Shown piece by piece: positions 19,214 through 27,911 of a DNA stretch of 64,000 nucleotides; the stretch's first letter is position 1, and the number at the start of each line of letters is the position of its first letter. The position numbers and the translations under genes are program-made. The notes beneath the pieces were generated by a model that ran no database searches, was not told the origin of the DNA, and saw nothing but the letters and a program-made list of their open reading frames with translations. The DNA is from Rhizobium rhizoryzae (lineage in GTDB: Bacteria > Pseudomonadota > Alphaproteobacteria > Rhizobiales > Rhizobiaceae), in NCBI RefSeq assembly GCF_011046895.1, contig NZ_CP049250.1, positions 2,454,501 through 2,518,500 on the forward strand, given 5' to 3'.

Positions 19214-20980
19214 TCAGCGACATGCCGCCGCGTCGAAGACTGCATGGCGCCCCTTGCCGCTGTGCTTGGCCTCGTAGAGTGCCGTGTCCGCATCCAGCAA
19301 AATCTGATGACCGTTAATGGATGAGCCGGATGCGTAGGCCACGCCAATACTCGCGCCGAAGTGGCAAAGCGTGTCGCCATATCGGAAGGGCCTGCTCATC
19401 GCCACAACGATCCTGTTTGCCAGAATGGAAAGCCTGTCGGGCGTTCCAGCGAAGGGCACGAGCACCACGAACTCATCGCCGCCCGCGCGCGCTACGAAGT
19501 TTCTCGCCCCAGCAATCTGCCGCAACTGTTCGGCAACGTGGGAAAGGACGGCATCACCCACACTATGGCCGAATCCGTCATTGATCTGCTTGAAGCCATC
19601 AAGATCGATATGCAGCAGACCAAGACTGCGATTTTTCAGGCTGCAGCTTTTCGACAACTGATCCAGCGCCAGATCCAGATAGCGACGGTTCGGCAGGCCT
19701 GTCAGGTAATCGTGAAGCGCATTGTGCTCGATCTGATCGCGGGTTGCTTCCAGTTCTGCATTGCGCGCCTCGGCGAGGCTTTTTGCTCTTTCCAGTTCCT
19801 GTTGCAGCAAAACGTCATTCGTCACGTCCCAATTCGCGCCAACCAGCTTCAGATGACCGTCAACGTCAGTAAACGTCATGCTGCAGCTTTTGATGATGCG
19901 CTCTTCGCCGCCGGCAAGAGTGACATGATAGCGATCCCAGAAGCATCCTTCGCGCCCGTGATGCGCGCTGACATTGGCCAGCACGCGTTCCCGATCGTCC
20001 GGACGGAGAAAGCTCTCCCACGTTACACCAAGGCGGATTTTTTCGCCTTTGGGAACCCCGAAAATTTCGTACATGCGGACATCCCAGTCCACCTCGCCGG
20101 CCGTCAAATCCGCTTCGAAGACGCCGACGCCGGAGATGGCGAGCGCCATCTCGAGGCGGCGCGCGATTTTGGCGGCACGGTGTTCTGCATCCTTCCGGGG
20201 TGTAATGTCATTGTCTGTGCCGACGACGCGCATGGCGCGTCCATTTTCGTCACGATCAATGCAGGCGCCACGACATTCGATCCATACCCAATGGCCGTCC
20301 TTGTGACGCTCGCGGTATTCAAAGACCTGGAAAGCCGGATCTCCGGCCTCCTGTCGCTCCATGGCATGAAGCGTGAAGGAGCGGTCGTCCGGGTGAACCA
20401 GATTGAGCCAGGCTTCCTTGGAGGCGGGCAGGGGATCGGCAGGCGACATTCCGCGGATCCACCGCCAGATTGGCGAATAATACTTGCGGCCTGCGCGATA
20501 ATCGTGGTCCCAGACGCCGGATTCCGAGCTGACCAGTGCGCTGTTCCAACGCGTTTCTCGTGCGACGAGATCATCCACCATCAGCTTGTCGTCCGTAAAG
20601 TCGACAAGTTGCACCATGAGCAGGGTTGCATTCGGCGCCAGATCAAGTCGAAACGGGCTGACGAAGGCTTTCGCCCATCGAGTGCTGCCGTCGATCATCG
20701 GAACGCGTATCAGTGTCGAGCGCGTGGTTTCGGGTGACGTATCTGCCGGTCTCTCCGAAAGAAGTGCTGAAACACTGACCAGATCGTCGCTATGGATGAG
20801 GGATGTCAGATCCGAGACACTGCGGGCCACCCACTGCTGTTTGAAAGCCTGGTTCGCGTGAACAAAGCGACCGACTCCAGGCTCAACAACAGCTGTTGGC
20901 AGAGGAAGAGTATCGATGCAGGTGATATATGCAGCCAGTTCCCCCTGTTTAGGAGAAACGGCCATCGTCTCAGGTTTCAT
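19214..20980 (-). CDS. PAS-domain diguanylate cyclase (GGDEF)
   Basis: 588 residues, no transmembrane segment. Probable PAS domains lie at about 15-140, 145-270 (ending GTDNDITPRKDAE) and 275-395, followed by a short coiled coil and a GGDEF domain (about 420-588) with the active site ARAGGDEFVVL. No EAL domain follows. The inhibitory RxxD site upstream of GGDEF is absent. The enzyme would make cyclic di-GMP in response to a signal sensed by the PAS domains; the ligand is unknown. A perfect hairpin sits 12 nt upstream of the start, and a perfect CtrA-type box lies about 50 bp upstream. Confidence 0.88.
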   Translation of the reverse strand: MKPETMAVSPKQGELAAYITCIDTLPLPTAVVEPGVGRFVHANQAFKQQWVARSVSDLTSLIHSDDLVSVSALLSERPADTSPETTRSTLIRVPMIDGSTRWAKAFVSPFRLDLAPNATLLMVQLVDFTDDKLMVDDLVARETRWNSALVSSESGVWDHDYRAGRKYYSPIWRWIRGMSPADPLPASKEAWLNLVHPDDRSFTLHAMERQEAGDPAFQVFEYRERHKDGHWVWIECRGACIDRDENGRAMRVVGTDNDITPRKDAEHRAAKIARRLEMALAISGVGVFEADLTAGEVDWDVRMYEIFGVPKGEKIRLGVTWESFLRPDDRERVLANVSAHHGREGCFWDRYHVTLAGGEERIIKSCSMTFTDVDGHLKLVGANWDVTNDVLLQQELERAKSLAEARNAELEATRDQIEHNALHDYLTGLPNRRYLDLALDQLSKSCSLKNRSLGLLHIDLDGFKQINDGFGHSVGDAVLSHVAEQLRQIAGARNFVARAGGDEFVVLVPFAGTPDRLSILANRIVVAMSRPFRYGDTLCHFGASIGVAYASGSSINGHQILLDADTALYEAKHSGKGRHAVFDAAACR

Positions 20981-20992
20981 CCGCAGCCAACC

Positions 20993-21020
20993 CTAGCGTT
21001 GATGCTTTTATCAACGCTAG
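20993..21020 (-). other. Perfect 11-bp hairpin directly upstream of the PAS-GGDEF start codon
   Basis: CTAGCGTTGAT / ATCAACGCTAG with a 6-nt loop, ending 12 nt before the ATG on the minus strand. In the mRNA it would abut the ribosome-binding region (GGGTTGG). Confidence 0.6.
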
Positions 21021-21030
21021 CAAGTGCGTG

Positions 21031-21046
21031 TTAAGCATCTCTTAAC
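21031..21046. promoter_or_regulatory. CtrA-type box, TTAA-N7-TTAAC
   Basis: TTAA at 21031-21034, 7 bp, then TTAAC at 21042-21046: a full match to the CtrA consensus. It lies 51 bp upstream of the PAS-GGDEF start codon. Binding is inferred from the motif and the presence of a CckA pathway. Confidence 0.5.
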
Positions 21047-21096
21047 GTAACGCATATCCGTGGTTGTGAATGCGAAAGGCCCGAGCGCGGCATTCG

Positions 21097-21651
21097 TCAC
21101 GGCTTGAGATTTGCCAGAAACTTGGCAAAAACCATCGTCCCTTCCGGCCACGGACCGTGACCCGACTCCGCATTGATATGGCCCGACTCGCCAGCATCAA
21201 TCAGCAGCGAACCCCAGGCATTGCTGATGTCGTCTGCATGATCGTAGCTGCCGAACGGATCGTTACGGCTTGCAATCGTGAGCGATGGGAACGGCAGAGG
21301 ATCCCGCGGATAGGGCCCGAATGTCATCAGATGCTTCGGTCGAATCTCCGGATTGGTGACATCGGGCGGCGCAACGAGAAAGGCGCCTGCGACCTTCTTG
21401 CGGAAATGAGGGATCGCATGAATGGCCGTCGGAACGCCCAGCGAATGGGCTACGATCACGACCGGACGCGTTGCTGAATTCACTTCCTCAACGATGCGAG
21501 CAACCCAGTCCTCGCGAACGGGCTTCGACCATTCGGCCTGCTCCACACGCCGCGCCGTTTGCAACCGGCTCTGCCATCGGGTTTGCCAATGTTCGGGCCC
21601 GGAATTCGTGTAGCCAGGAACGATGAGAATATCTGCGTCTGATGCTTTCAT
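21097..21651 (-). CDS. RBBP9/YdeN family alpha/beta hydrolase
   Basis: 184 residues. The N-terminal ILIVPGYTNSGPEHWQTRWQ is diagnostic of this serine-hydrolase family. The nucleophile is in VAHSLGVPT, followed by SRNDPFGSYD (acidic residue) and the histidine in GESGHINAESGHGPWPEG. Family members act on small esters or have no known substrate. AAGGGG precedes the ATG. It is oriented divergently from the tannase-family gene. Confidence 0.85.
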   Translation of the reverse strand: MKASDADILIVPGYTNSGPEHWQTRWQSRLQTARRVEQAEWSKPVREDWVARIVEEVNSATRPVVIVAHSLGVPTAIHAIPHFRKKVAGAFLVAPPDVTNPEIRPKHLMTFGPYPRDPLPFPSLTIASRNDPFGSYDHADDISNAWGSLLIDAGESGHINAESGHGPWPEGTMVFAKFLANLKP

Positions 21652-21791
21652 GGCCCCTTAATTGCGACTGACGAGCGAATGCGTCAAGCCCGGATCAGAG
21701 ACGATTTTTGTTTTCAGTTATTACTGTTGCGAATGAAATTGTTATGTTAGCCTCACTTCGGGAATGAAGCTCACACTTCGAGGAGGAAAGT

Positions 21792-23447
21792 ATGAAGTCA
21801 GTCATTTTCATGAGTGCGTCCTGCCTGACAGTTTTTGCCGCAACTGATGCCGCCTATGCTTTGACTTGTGCGGACCTGCCGAAGGGGGAGAGCTTTGTGG
21901 CAGGGCTTAACGTAACGGAGGCCGTTGCAACACCCGCTACAGACGAGATGCCGGTTGCGCATTGCATCGTTCGCGGCTTGACCGGGCAGCGAACAGGTGT
22001 CGACGGCAAGAGCTATGCGATCCGTTTCGAGCTGCGACTGCCAGACACCTGGAACGGACGTTTCGTTCATCAGTTCAACGGCGGCAATGATGGAACCGTG
22101 GTTCCAGCCCTCGGCCCTGTCATGGGCGGAGACAAGAAACAGACGGCACTCTCTCGCGGCTATGCTGTGGTTTCCAGCGATGCAGGACATGACGGCAAGG
22201 CGTATGCCGAGCGAGGTATTGCCGGTGGTGCGGCCTTTGGCTTCGATCCGCAGGCCCGCATCGATTATGGCTATGGCGCTGTTGCCAAGCTGCAACCGCT
22301 AGCCCGCGCGGCGGTCGAGACATATTACGGAAAGCCGGTGGCCTTTGCCTACGGCATGGGGTCATCCAATGGCGGACGACATGCATTGGTGGCCGCGTCC
22401 CGCATGCCTGCCGCCTTCGACGGTCTGCTCGCCGGATATCCGGGGTTGAACCTGCCGAAGGCAGCGGTGCAGCATGCCTGGGACGTGCAGACATGGGCTA
22501 GCCTGAACCCCGACATTGCCAAGGCCTTTTCCCGTGACGACATGAACCTTCTGGCCAAAGGCATTCTGGCTGCGTGCGATATGACGGACGGCGTGAAGGA
22601 TGGTATCGTTTCCAATGCAGATGCCTGCGAGACCACGTTCAAGCCGCAGGCGCTTCAATGCGCCAAGGAAGGCGACAAGGAATGCCTGACGGCTGCGCAA
22701 GTTGCCGCACTGGTGAAAATTCAGGGCGGACCGAAAAACAGAAAAGGTGAAAATCTCTATAGTTCCTGGACCTGGGATCCCGGCATGGCGTCCGGCAACT
22801 GGCGGGGGTGGAAGCTGGAAAGCGCCGTTGACGCCTGGGGAAAGAAGCCGATCATCGGTGTTCAAGGTGCGTCCTCGCTGGCACAGATTTTTACAACGCC
22901 ACCCGTCAAGGTGGGCGGCACCCCGGATGAGCTGCAAAACTTCCTGCTCAAGTTCGACTTCGACAAGGATGCGCCCAAGATCTTCGCCTCTGAGCCACCT
23001 TTCACCGAATCCTCAGTTCAGTTCATGATACCGCCGGGTACGGACAATCCGGACCTCAAGGCATTCAGGGAGGCCGGACACAAGTTGATTGTCTTCCACG
23101 GCAATGCCGACCCAGTGTTTTCGGTAGTCGACACGGTCAACTGGTATCAGAAGCTCGACCAGAACAACGGCGGCAAGGCCTCAGATTTCGCCCGCCTTTA
23201 TCGGATTCCCGGCATGCCCCATGGCGCCGGTGGTCCATCCTACGATGATTTCGACTTCTTCTCGCCGCTGGTGGCGTGGGTCGAACAAGGCACAAAGCCC
23301 GAGAGCATTGCTGCGGGTGTTACGCCCGGAAACAAGGAAGCGGCGCACCTGTCTGGGTCCAGGTATGTCTATTGCCCTTACCCCAGCGTGACAGTTGCGT
23401 CGGGTGCGACCGGTGCCAAGGACGAAGGGCGTTATGCCTGCAAGTGA
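21792..23447 (+). CDS. Tannase/feruloyl esterase family secreted hydrolase
   Basis: 551 residues with a signal peptide (cleavage probably near AAYA, residue 23), so periplasmic or exported. The fold is the tannase family: the serine is in GMGSSNGGRHAL (about residue 195), the acid in VFHGNADPVF, and the histidine in RIPGMPHGAGG. The family often carries cysteines adjacent to the catalytic Ser and His (CS-D-HC); these are absent here, so the disulfide that links them in tannases is missing. It probably cleaves esters of plant phenolics. A strong GAGGAGGAAAG ribosome-binding site precedes the ATG. Confidence 0.82.
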   Translation: MKSVIFMSASCLTVFAATDAAYALTCADLPKGESFVAGLNVTEAVATPATDEMPVAHCIVRGLTGQRTGVDGKSYAIRFELRLPDTWNGRFVHQFNGGNDGTVVPALGPVMGGDKKQTALSRGYAVVSSDAGHDGKAYAERGIAGGAAFGFDPQARIDYGYGAVAKLQPLARAAVETYYGKPVAFAYGMGSSNGGRHALVAASRMPAAFDGLLAGYPGLNLPKAAVQHAWDVQTWASLNPDIAKAFSRDDMNLLAKGILAACDMTDGVKDGIVSNADACETTFKPQALQCAKEGDKECLTAAQVAALVKIQGGPKNRKGENLYSSWTWDPGMASGNWRGWKLESAVDAWGKKPIIGVQGASSLAQIFTTPPVKVGGTPDELQNFLLKFDFDKDAPKIFASEPPFTESSVQFMIPPGTDNPDLKAFREAGHKLIVFHGNADPVFSVVDTVNWYQKLDQNNGGKASDFARLYRIPGMPHGAGGPSYDDFDFFSPLVAWVEQGTKPESIAAGVTPGNKEAAHLSGSRYVYCPYPSVTVASGATGAKDEGRYACK

Positions 23448-23461
23448 TCTGAAAAAACGAA

Positions 23462-23488
23462 ATCAGCCGGGGAAAGACCCCGGCTGAT
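23462..23488. terminator. Terminator hairpin between convergent tannase-family gene and purB
   Basis: Perfect 11-bp stem ATCAGCCGGGG / CCCCGGCTGAT with loop AAAGA. On the minus strand it is followed closely by TTTCGTTTTTTCAG, so it is a good terminator for purB; on the plus strand no T run follows. Confidence 0.8.
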
Positions 23489-23514
23489 ATGCTCTCGATA
23501 AAAATCGCTCGGAC

Positions 23515-24816
23515 TTAGCCGAAGACTCGCTTGAAGATCGTGTCGACGTGCTTGGTGTGGTAACCGAGATCAAACTTCTCGCGGATTGCTTCTTCAGGAA
23601 GTGCGGCACGGACTTCAGCATCGCCCAGCAATTCCTCCAGGAAATCGGCGCCCTTTTCCCAGACCTTCATCGCATTGCGCTGAACCAGACGGTAGGAGTC
23701 CTCACGCGATACACCGGCTTGCGTAAGGGCAAGCAGAACGCGCTGCGAGTGAACCAGTCCACGGAACTTGTTGAGGTTCTTCAACATGTTGTCCGGATAG
23801 ATCACCAGCTTTTCGATGACGCCTGCAAGACGGTTCAGCGCGAAATCGAGCGTGATCGTCGTATCGGGGCCGATGCCGCGCTCAACGGAAGAGTGGCTGA
23901 TATCGCGCTCGTGCCACAGTGCAACATTTTCCATGGCAGGGGTTACGGCCATGCGCACGAGGCGGGCGAGACCGGTGAGATTTTCCGTCAGAACCGGATT
24001 GCGCTTGTGCGGCATGGCCGAGGAGCCCTTCTGGCCGGGCGAGAAGAACTCTTCCGCTTCCAGGACTTCTGTGCGCTGCATGTGGCGAATTTCGATGGCC
24101 ACGTTTTCGATCGACGATGCAATGACGCCGAGGGTGGCGAAGAACATGGCATGACGATCGCGCGGGATGACCTGCGTCGAAACCGGCTCCGGCGCAAGGC
24201 CAAGCTTGGCGCAGACATGTTCTTCGACGCGCGGATCGATGTTTGCAAAGGTACCGACCGCGCCCGAGATGGCGCCGGTTGCAATTTCCGCACGGGCATT
24301 GATGAGGCGGGCGCGGTTACGGTCCATTTCGGCGTAGAAGCGCGCGAAGGTAAGGCCCATGGTCGTCGGTTCGGCATGGATGCCGTGGCTGCGACCGATG
24401 CGGATAGTATCCTTGTGCTCGAAGGCGCGTGTCTTCAAGGCCGCCAGGACGCGGTCCATATCGGCAATCAGAAGATCCGCCGCGCGGACGAGCTGGATGT
24501 TCAGCGTCGTATCCAGAACGTCAGACGAGGTCATGCCTTGATGCACGAAACGGCTGTCCGGGCCAATGAATTCCGCCAGATGCGTCAGGAAGGCGATGAC
24601 GTCGTGCTTGGTAACGGCTTCAATTTCATCGATGCGAGCCACGTCGAATTCCGCAGCGCCACCTTTTTCCCAGATGGTCCGGGCGGATTCCTTCGGAATC
24701 ACGCCGAGATCTGCGAGAGCATCACAGGCGTGAGCCTCGATTTCGAACCAGATGCGAAACTTGGTTTCAGGGGACCAGATGGCGACCATCTCTGGCCGGG
24801 AATAGCGCGGGATCAT
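23515..24816 (-). CDS. purB: Adenylosuccinate lyase
   Basis: 433 residues. PurB splits SAICAR and adenylosuccinate, so it acts twice in AMP synthesis. It starts MIPRYSRPEMVAIWSPETKF. The RSHGIHAEPTTMG segment carries the catalytic histidine, and the fumarase-superfamily signature GSSAMPHKRNPVLTE is intact. The start is the ATG at 24814-24816 with AGGAA upstream; a longer frame reaching 24861 is unlikely. It ends at a strong terminator. Confidence 0.96.
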   Translation of the reverse strand: MIPRYSRPEMVAIWSPETKFRIWFEIEAHACDALADLGVIPKESARTIWEKGGAAEFDVARIDEIEAVTKHDVIAFLTHLAEFIGPDSRFVHQGMTSSDVLDTTLNIQLVRAADLLIADMDRVLAALKTRAFEHKDTIRIGRSHGIHAEPTTMGLTFARFYAEMDRNRARLINARAEIATGAISGAVGTFANIDPRVEEHVCAKLGLAPEPVSTQVIPRDRHAMFFATLGVIASSIENVAIEIRHMQRTEVLEAEEFFSPGQKGSSAMPHKRNPVLTENLTGLARLVRMAVTPAMENVALWHERDISHSSVERGIGPDTTITLDFALNRLAGVIEKLVIYPDNMLKNLNKFRGLVHSQRVLLALTQAGVSREDSYRLVQRNAMKVWEKGADFLEELLGDAEVRAALPEEAIREKFDLGYHTKHVDTIFKRVFG

Positions 24817-24876
24817 CGAAGCTCGTTCCTTACGGCTGTCAAAGTTGGCCCGCTTTACCAAACGCGGCAGGTAATC

Positions 24877-25386
24877 TCAACGCACGGAGCGAACAAGAAT
24901 GGCTGCTGCGCCAAGTAAAAGCGGCATTCCCAGCGGAAAATAGTAACGAAGACCGATAACGAGGAACTGGTACACGGCAGATGCAGATGTGAACAGGAAC
25001 TGAAGTATCCAGATCCGGGTGAACGCATGCTCGTGCCATTGGGCATAGAAGCTGCGATATTGGAGTGCGAAGAGGCCGGAGGTCACCGCGACAGTGGCTG
25101 TGGCGAGCAGCGTGACCGCCAACAGGTAGAGCAGCCAGTTTCTCCAGAACAGCCGCCGCACGCCGAAGAGACCAACGGCGGCAACAAGCCAGCCGGATGA
25201 TGCGCCGACGCCATAGAGAACTATGAGGTCTGAAAGGTGGAAGCCGTGAAAGCGCTCCAAGCTAAACATCTGCCATGCTATGAGGGCAGAACAGCAGGCG
25301 CCCCACAAGAGCGCGAAGCCGAGATTGGTTACAGCCGATGAGACGAGGCTGACGCGCAGCATTCGGTTTGCGTCAGCCTTCGTCAT
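24877..25386 (-). CDS. Small integral membrane protein, unknown function
   Basis: 169 residues with four predicted transmembrane helices (about 14-37, 50-72, 79-100, and a last one near 130-160). The helices are separated by aromatic loops such as YRSFYAQWHEHAFTRI. I do not recognise a named family. The start is the ATG at 25384-25386; the longer frame runs back through rpe. It begins only 7 bp after the rpe stop codon, so the two are probably one transcript. Confidence 0.65.
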   Translation of the reverse strand: MTKADANRMLRVSLVSSAVTNLGFALLWGACCSALIAWQMFSLERFHGFHLSDLIVLYGVGASSGWLVAAVGLFGVRRLFWRNWLLYLLAVTLLATATVAVTSGLFALQYRSFYAQWHEHAFTRIWILQFLFTSASAVYQFLVIGLRYYFPLGMPLLLGAAAILVRSVR

Positions 25387-25393
25387 GTTTTTC

Positions 25394-26062
25394 TTATGCT
25401 CCAGCAGCTGACCGAAGGGCGGAAATATTGGCAGAATAGCTCTCGACGCTATTGCCCTTGAACACCGCAGAACCCGCCACGAAGACATTGGCGCCAGCCT
25501 TCGTGGCTGCGCCGATTGTCTCCGCTGTAATGCCGCCATCGACCTGGATGTCGATCGGACGGTTGCCGATCAACGCGCGCGCGGAACGGATCTTCTCGTT
25601 CATCGCCGGAATGAATTTCTGTCCGCCAAAGCCGGGATTGACGCTCATGATCAGGATCAGGTCCACGTCGTCCAGCACGTTTTCCAGCACGGACAGGGGA
25701 GTTGCCGGGTTCAGCGTGACGCCGACCTTCTTGCCGAGGCCCCGAATGGTTTGCAACGAGCGATGCAGGTGCGGGCTGGCTTCTGCGTGCACCGTAATGC
25801 TGTCGCAGCCAGCCTTGGCGAAGGCCTCGAGATAGGGGTCGGCGGGGGCGATCATCAGATGGCAGTCGAAATAGGCGTCCGTGTGCGGGCGCAGCGATTT
25901 GATGACATCCGGACCGAAAGAAATATTGGGTACGAAGTGACCGTCCATGACATCGAGATGGATCCAGTCGGCGCCTGCCGCCACGACATCACGCACCTCC
26001 TGCCCGAGTTTGGAAAAATCGGCAGCCAGAACCGAGGGGGCGATAAGAACAGGGGCAGACAT
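25394..26062 (-). CDS. rpe: Ribulose-phosphate 3-epimerase
   Basis: 222 residues, normal for Rpe, which interconverts ribulose-5-phosphate and xylulose-5-phosphate in the pentose-phosphate pathway. The metal-binding [12 protein letters not shown], the DCHLMI segment, [12 protein letters not shown] and DGGI motifs are all present in the TIM-barrel order. GGAGGA lies before the ATG at 26060-26062. It is followed by the four-helix membrane protein. Confidence 0.96.
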   Translation of the reverse strand: MSAPVLIAPSVLAADFSKLGQEVRDVVAAGADWIHLDVMDGHFVPNISFGPDVIKSLRPHTDAYFDCHLMIAPADPYLEAFAKAGCDSITVHAEASPHLHRSLQTIRGLGKKVGVTLNPATPLSVLENVLDDVDLILIMSVNPGFGGQKFIPAMNEKIRSARALIGNRPIDIQVDGGITAETIGAATKAGANVFVAGSAVFKGNSVESYSANISALRSAAGA

Positions 26063-26144
26063 CAGGATCCTCCAGAAGAATGTATGCCGCGCCTCTAGCA
26101 CCCAAGCAAGACCTGCACAATTACCGGATTTAGCAGGGACGCAG

Positions 26145-27242
26145 CTACTCGGTCGGCGTCTGCTCCATTGACCAGCCGTTCTGGCGCCAGGTTTGCAGTG
26201 TGAACAGGTTCTGCTTCAGTTCGCCATTGCTCTGGAAAGCAACCGGGCCGATGGCGCTTTGAACGGTTTCCTGCCGCAGTGCATCTGTCAGCGAGAGAGC
26301 GTGGGTTTGAGCGGCGTTGAGCGCCTGCTCGGCCACCTGCACTGCGGCATAGGCGGGCAGGGTGTAGCCATCGGGATCGACGCCTGCGACGCGCAGGATT
26401 GAAACGGCACCATCCGCATCGACTTCCTTGCTGAAATCGGGAAGTGCTACGGCCATGACGCCTTCCGGGAGGCTGACGGGCCGGTTGGCCGCGCGCATCA
26501 CATCCCCACCAACGAAGGTCAGTTTCGCGCCGTCCTTTTCCGCGTCTCTCGCCATCACGGCAATGTCTGTGCGATCTCCTCCGACGATGACCCGCGTTGC
26601 ACCGGCCTTGGCCAATCTTCGAACGAGAGACAGCTGTTGTTCCTGACCGGGCCGGAAGGTATCGACGAAAACCGGCTTTATGCCTCCAGCTTCGATCCGG
26701 CTACGAACCGCGGCGATCAGGTCACGTGCGTAGATCGTGCCATCGTCGATGAGCGCTATCGGCTGGTTCTGCCACCGTCCGAGGATAACGTCCGACAGGG
26801 CTGCGGCTTCCTGGCCTTCCGCAGGTGCAAGGCGAAAGAACGACCAGCCTTGACGTTGCGCGTCTTCCGATAGAATACGCGAGCGAACGGAGACCGTGAT
26901 AGCAGGGATCCCGGTTCCTTTCAGCAAAGGCAGCGCATCCGTCAGTGTTTCGACGCAGAGAAAGCCGATGGCGATGCTGACGCCCTGTGTCTTCAGCTGC
27001 TCCGCCACCTGTTTGCCGCTGCCGGGCTCGCATGTTTCCGGAACGACGACGATCTGGTTGCCATCACCGACCGCCGCGCTTGCACCATGCTGGATCTGCT
27101 CGCCGAGCCGGGCATAGGGTCCAGACGTCGGAGCTACGACGCCGATAACCGCCGCCGAGGCCGGTTGCGCAAGAAGCGCGCAAAGAGCCGCAGACAGGAT
27201 AGCACTGGAACGGATAAAGGAAGAGTGGCGCATGAATGACAT
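26145..27242 (-). CDS. Periplasmic solute-binding protein, branched-chain amino-acid/amide type
   Basis: 365 residues with a signal peptide (cleavage near PASAA, about residue 30). The sequence is a Leu/Ile/Val-binding (peripla_BP_6) fold: [21 protein letters not shown] at the start and [21 protein letters not shown] in the middle. No permease or ATPase gene lies nearby, so it is an orphan binding protein or works with a distant transporter. Cysteines in the [11 protein letters not shown] and IGFLCVETL segments could form a disulfide. An in-frame second ATG at 27233 is possible. Confidence 0.78.
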   Translation of the reverse strand: MSFMRHSSFIRSSAILSAALCALLAQPASAAVIGVVAPTSGPYARLGEQIQHGASAAVGDGNQIVVVPETCEPGSGKQVAEQLKTQGVSIAIGFLCVETLTDALPLLKGTGIPAITVSVRSRILSEDAQRQGWSFFRLAPAEGQEAAALSDVILGRWQNQPIALIDDGTIYARDLIAAVRSRIEAGGIKPVFVDTFRPGQEQQLSLVRRLAKAGATRVIVGGDRTDIAVMARDAEKDGAKLTFVGGDVMRAANRPVSLPEGVMAVALPDFSKEVDADGAVSILRVAGVDPDGYTLPAYAAVQVAEQALNAAQTHALSLTDALRQETVQSAIGPVAFQSNGELKQNLFTLQTWRQNGWSMEQTPTE

Positions 27243-27375
27243 TTATCCGTTCACCAAGGCGCGTCAAAGACTTTTGCGTATTAACTTCAACTCACGTGTC
27301 GGCATTGCGTGGAAAACTGCAAGCAGGTTATCCATATGCGAGAGATCACACGGCCACCGGCCGGGGAGAAGATGT

Positions 27376-27885
27376 GTGGATATTTCCGAAAGACTGGCCG
27401 CTGAAGCGATCGATCCTGCACGCTATCGGGATGGCATGGCGCGATATGCCGGTCATGTTCAGGCCGTCACGACTGAGTGGGAAGGCGTGCGGCGTGGTGT
27501 GACTGCGACCGCTGCGTGCTCGATTTCTGATAGTCCCGCAACAGTGTTGGCTTGTCTTAATGCAGACAATGCCAAGAACGAGATTTTCGAGAAGAGCGGG
27601 CGTTTCGTTCTGAATGCGCTTGCCGTTCACCATCAACCGCTGGCGCGGGCGCTTGCCGGTTTCGAGAACCTGCCGAACGACCAGAGATTTGCGCTGGGTG
27701 ACTGGATGGAGCTTACCACAGGTGCACCGGTCCTTTCGGACGCGCTTGCGGCTTTCGATTGCCGTCTGGTGGAGGTGCGCCGTATCGCGACCCATTTCGT
27801 CATGATCGGCACCGTCGTCGGCTTGCATCTTGGACCTGCCAACCCTCCGTTGATCTATCTGGACCGTGCGTTCCACTCGCTGTAG
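27376..27885 (+). CDS. Flavin reductase domain protein (RutF/HpaC-like)
   Basis: 169 residues in an FMN-binding split-barrel. GHVQAVTTEWEGVRRGVTATA and CSISDSPATVLACLN are the flavin-contact strands of the reductase component of two-component monooxygenases. The GTG at 27376 with GGGGAGAAG upstream is the best start; the open frame continues back to 27232 but without a ribosome-binding site. No oxygenase partner is adjacent. It precedes the molybdenum-enzyme maturation set by 26 bp and could be part of that transcript. Confidence 0.78.
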   Translation: MDISERLAAEAIDPARYRDGMARYAGHVQAVTTEWEGVRRGVTATAACSISDSPATVLACLNADNAKNEIFEKSGRFVLNALAVHHQPLARALAGFENLPNDQRFALGDWMELTTGAPVLSDALAAFDCRLVEVRRIATHFVMIGTVVGLHLGPANPPLIYLDRAFHSL

Positions 27886-27911
27886 CATCATCTGAAACAT
27901 GGGGAGGAACC

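Noticed and set aside
19361-20737. 458-codon open frame on the plus strand
   Set aside because: Antisense to the PAS-GGDEF gene, which has clear domains; no motif in the antisense product.
23548-24918. 456-codon open frame on the plus strand
   Set aside because: Antisense to purB, without any family features.
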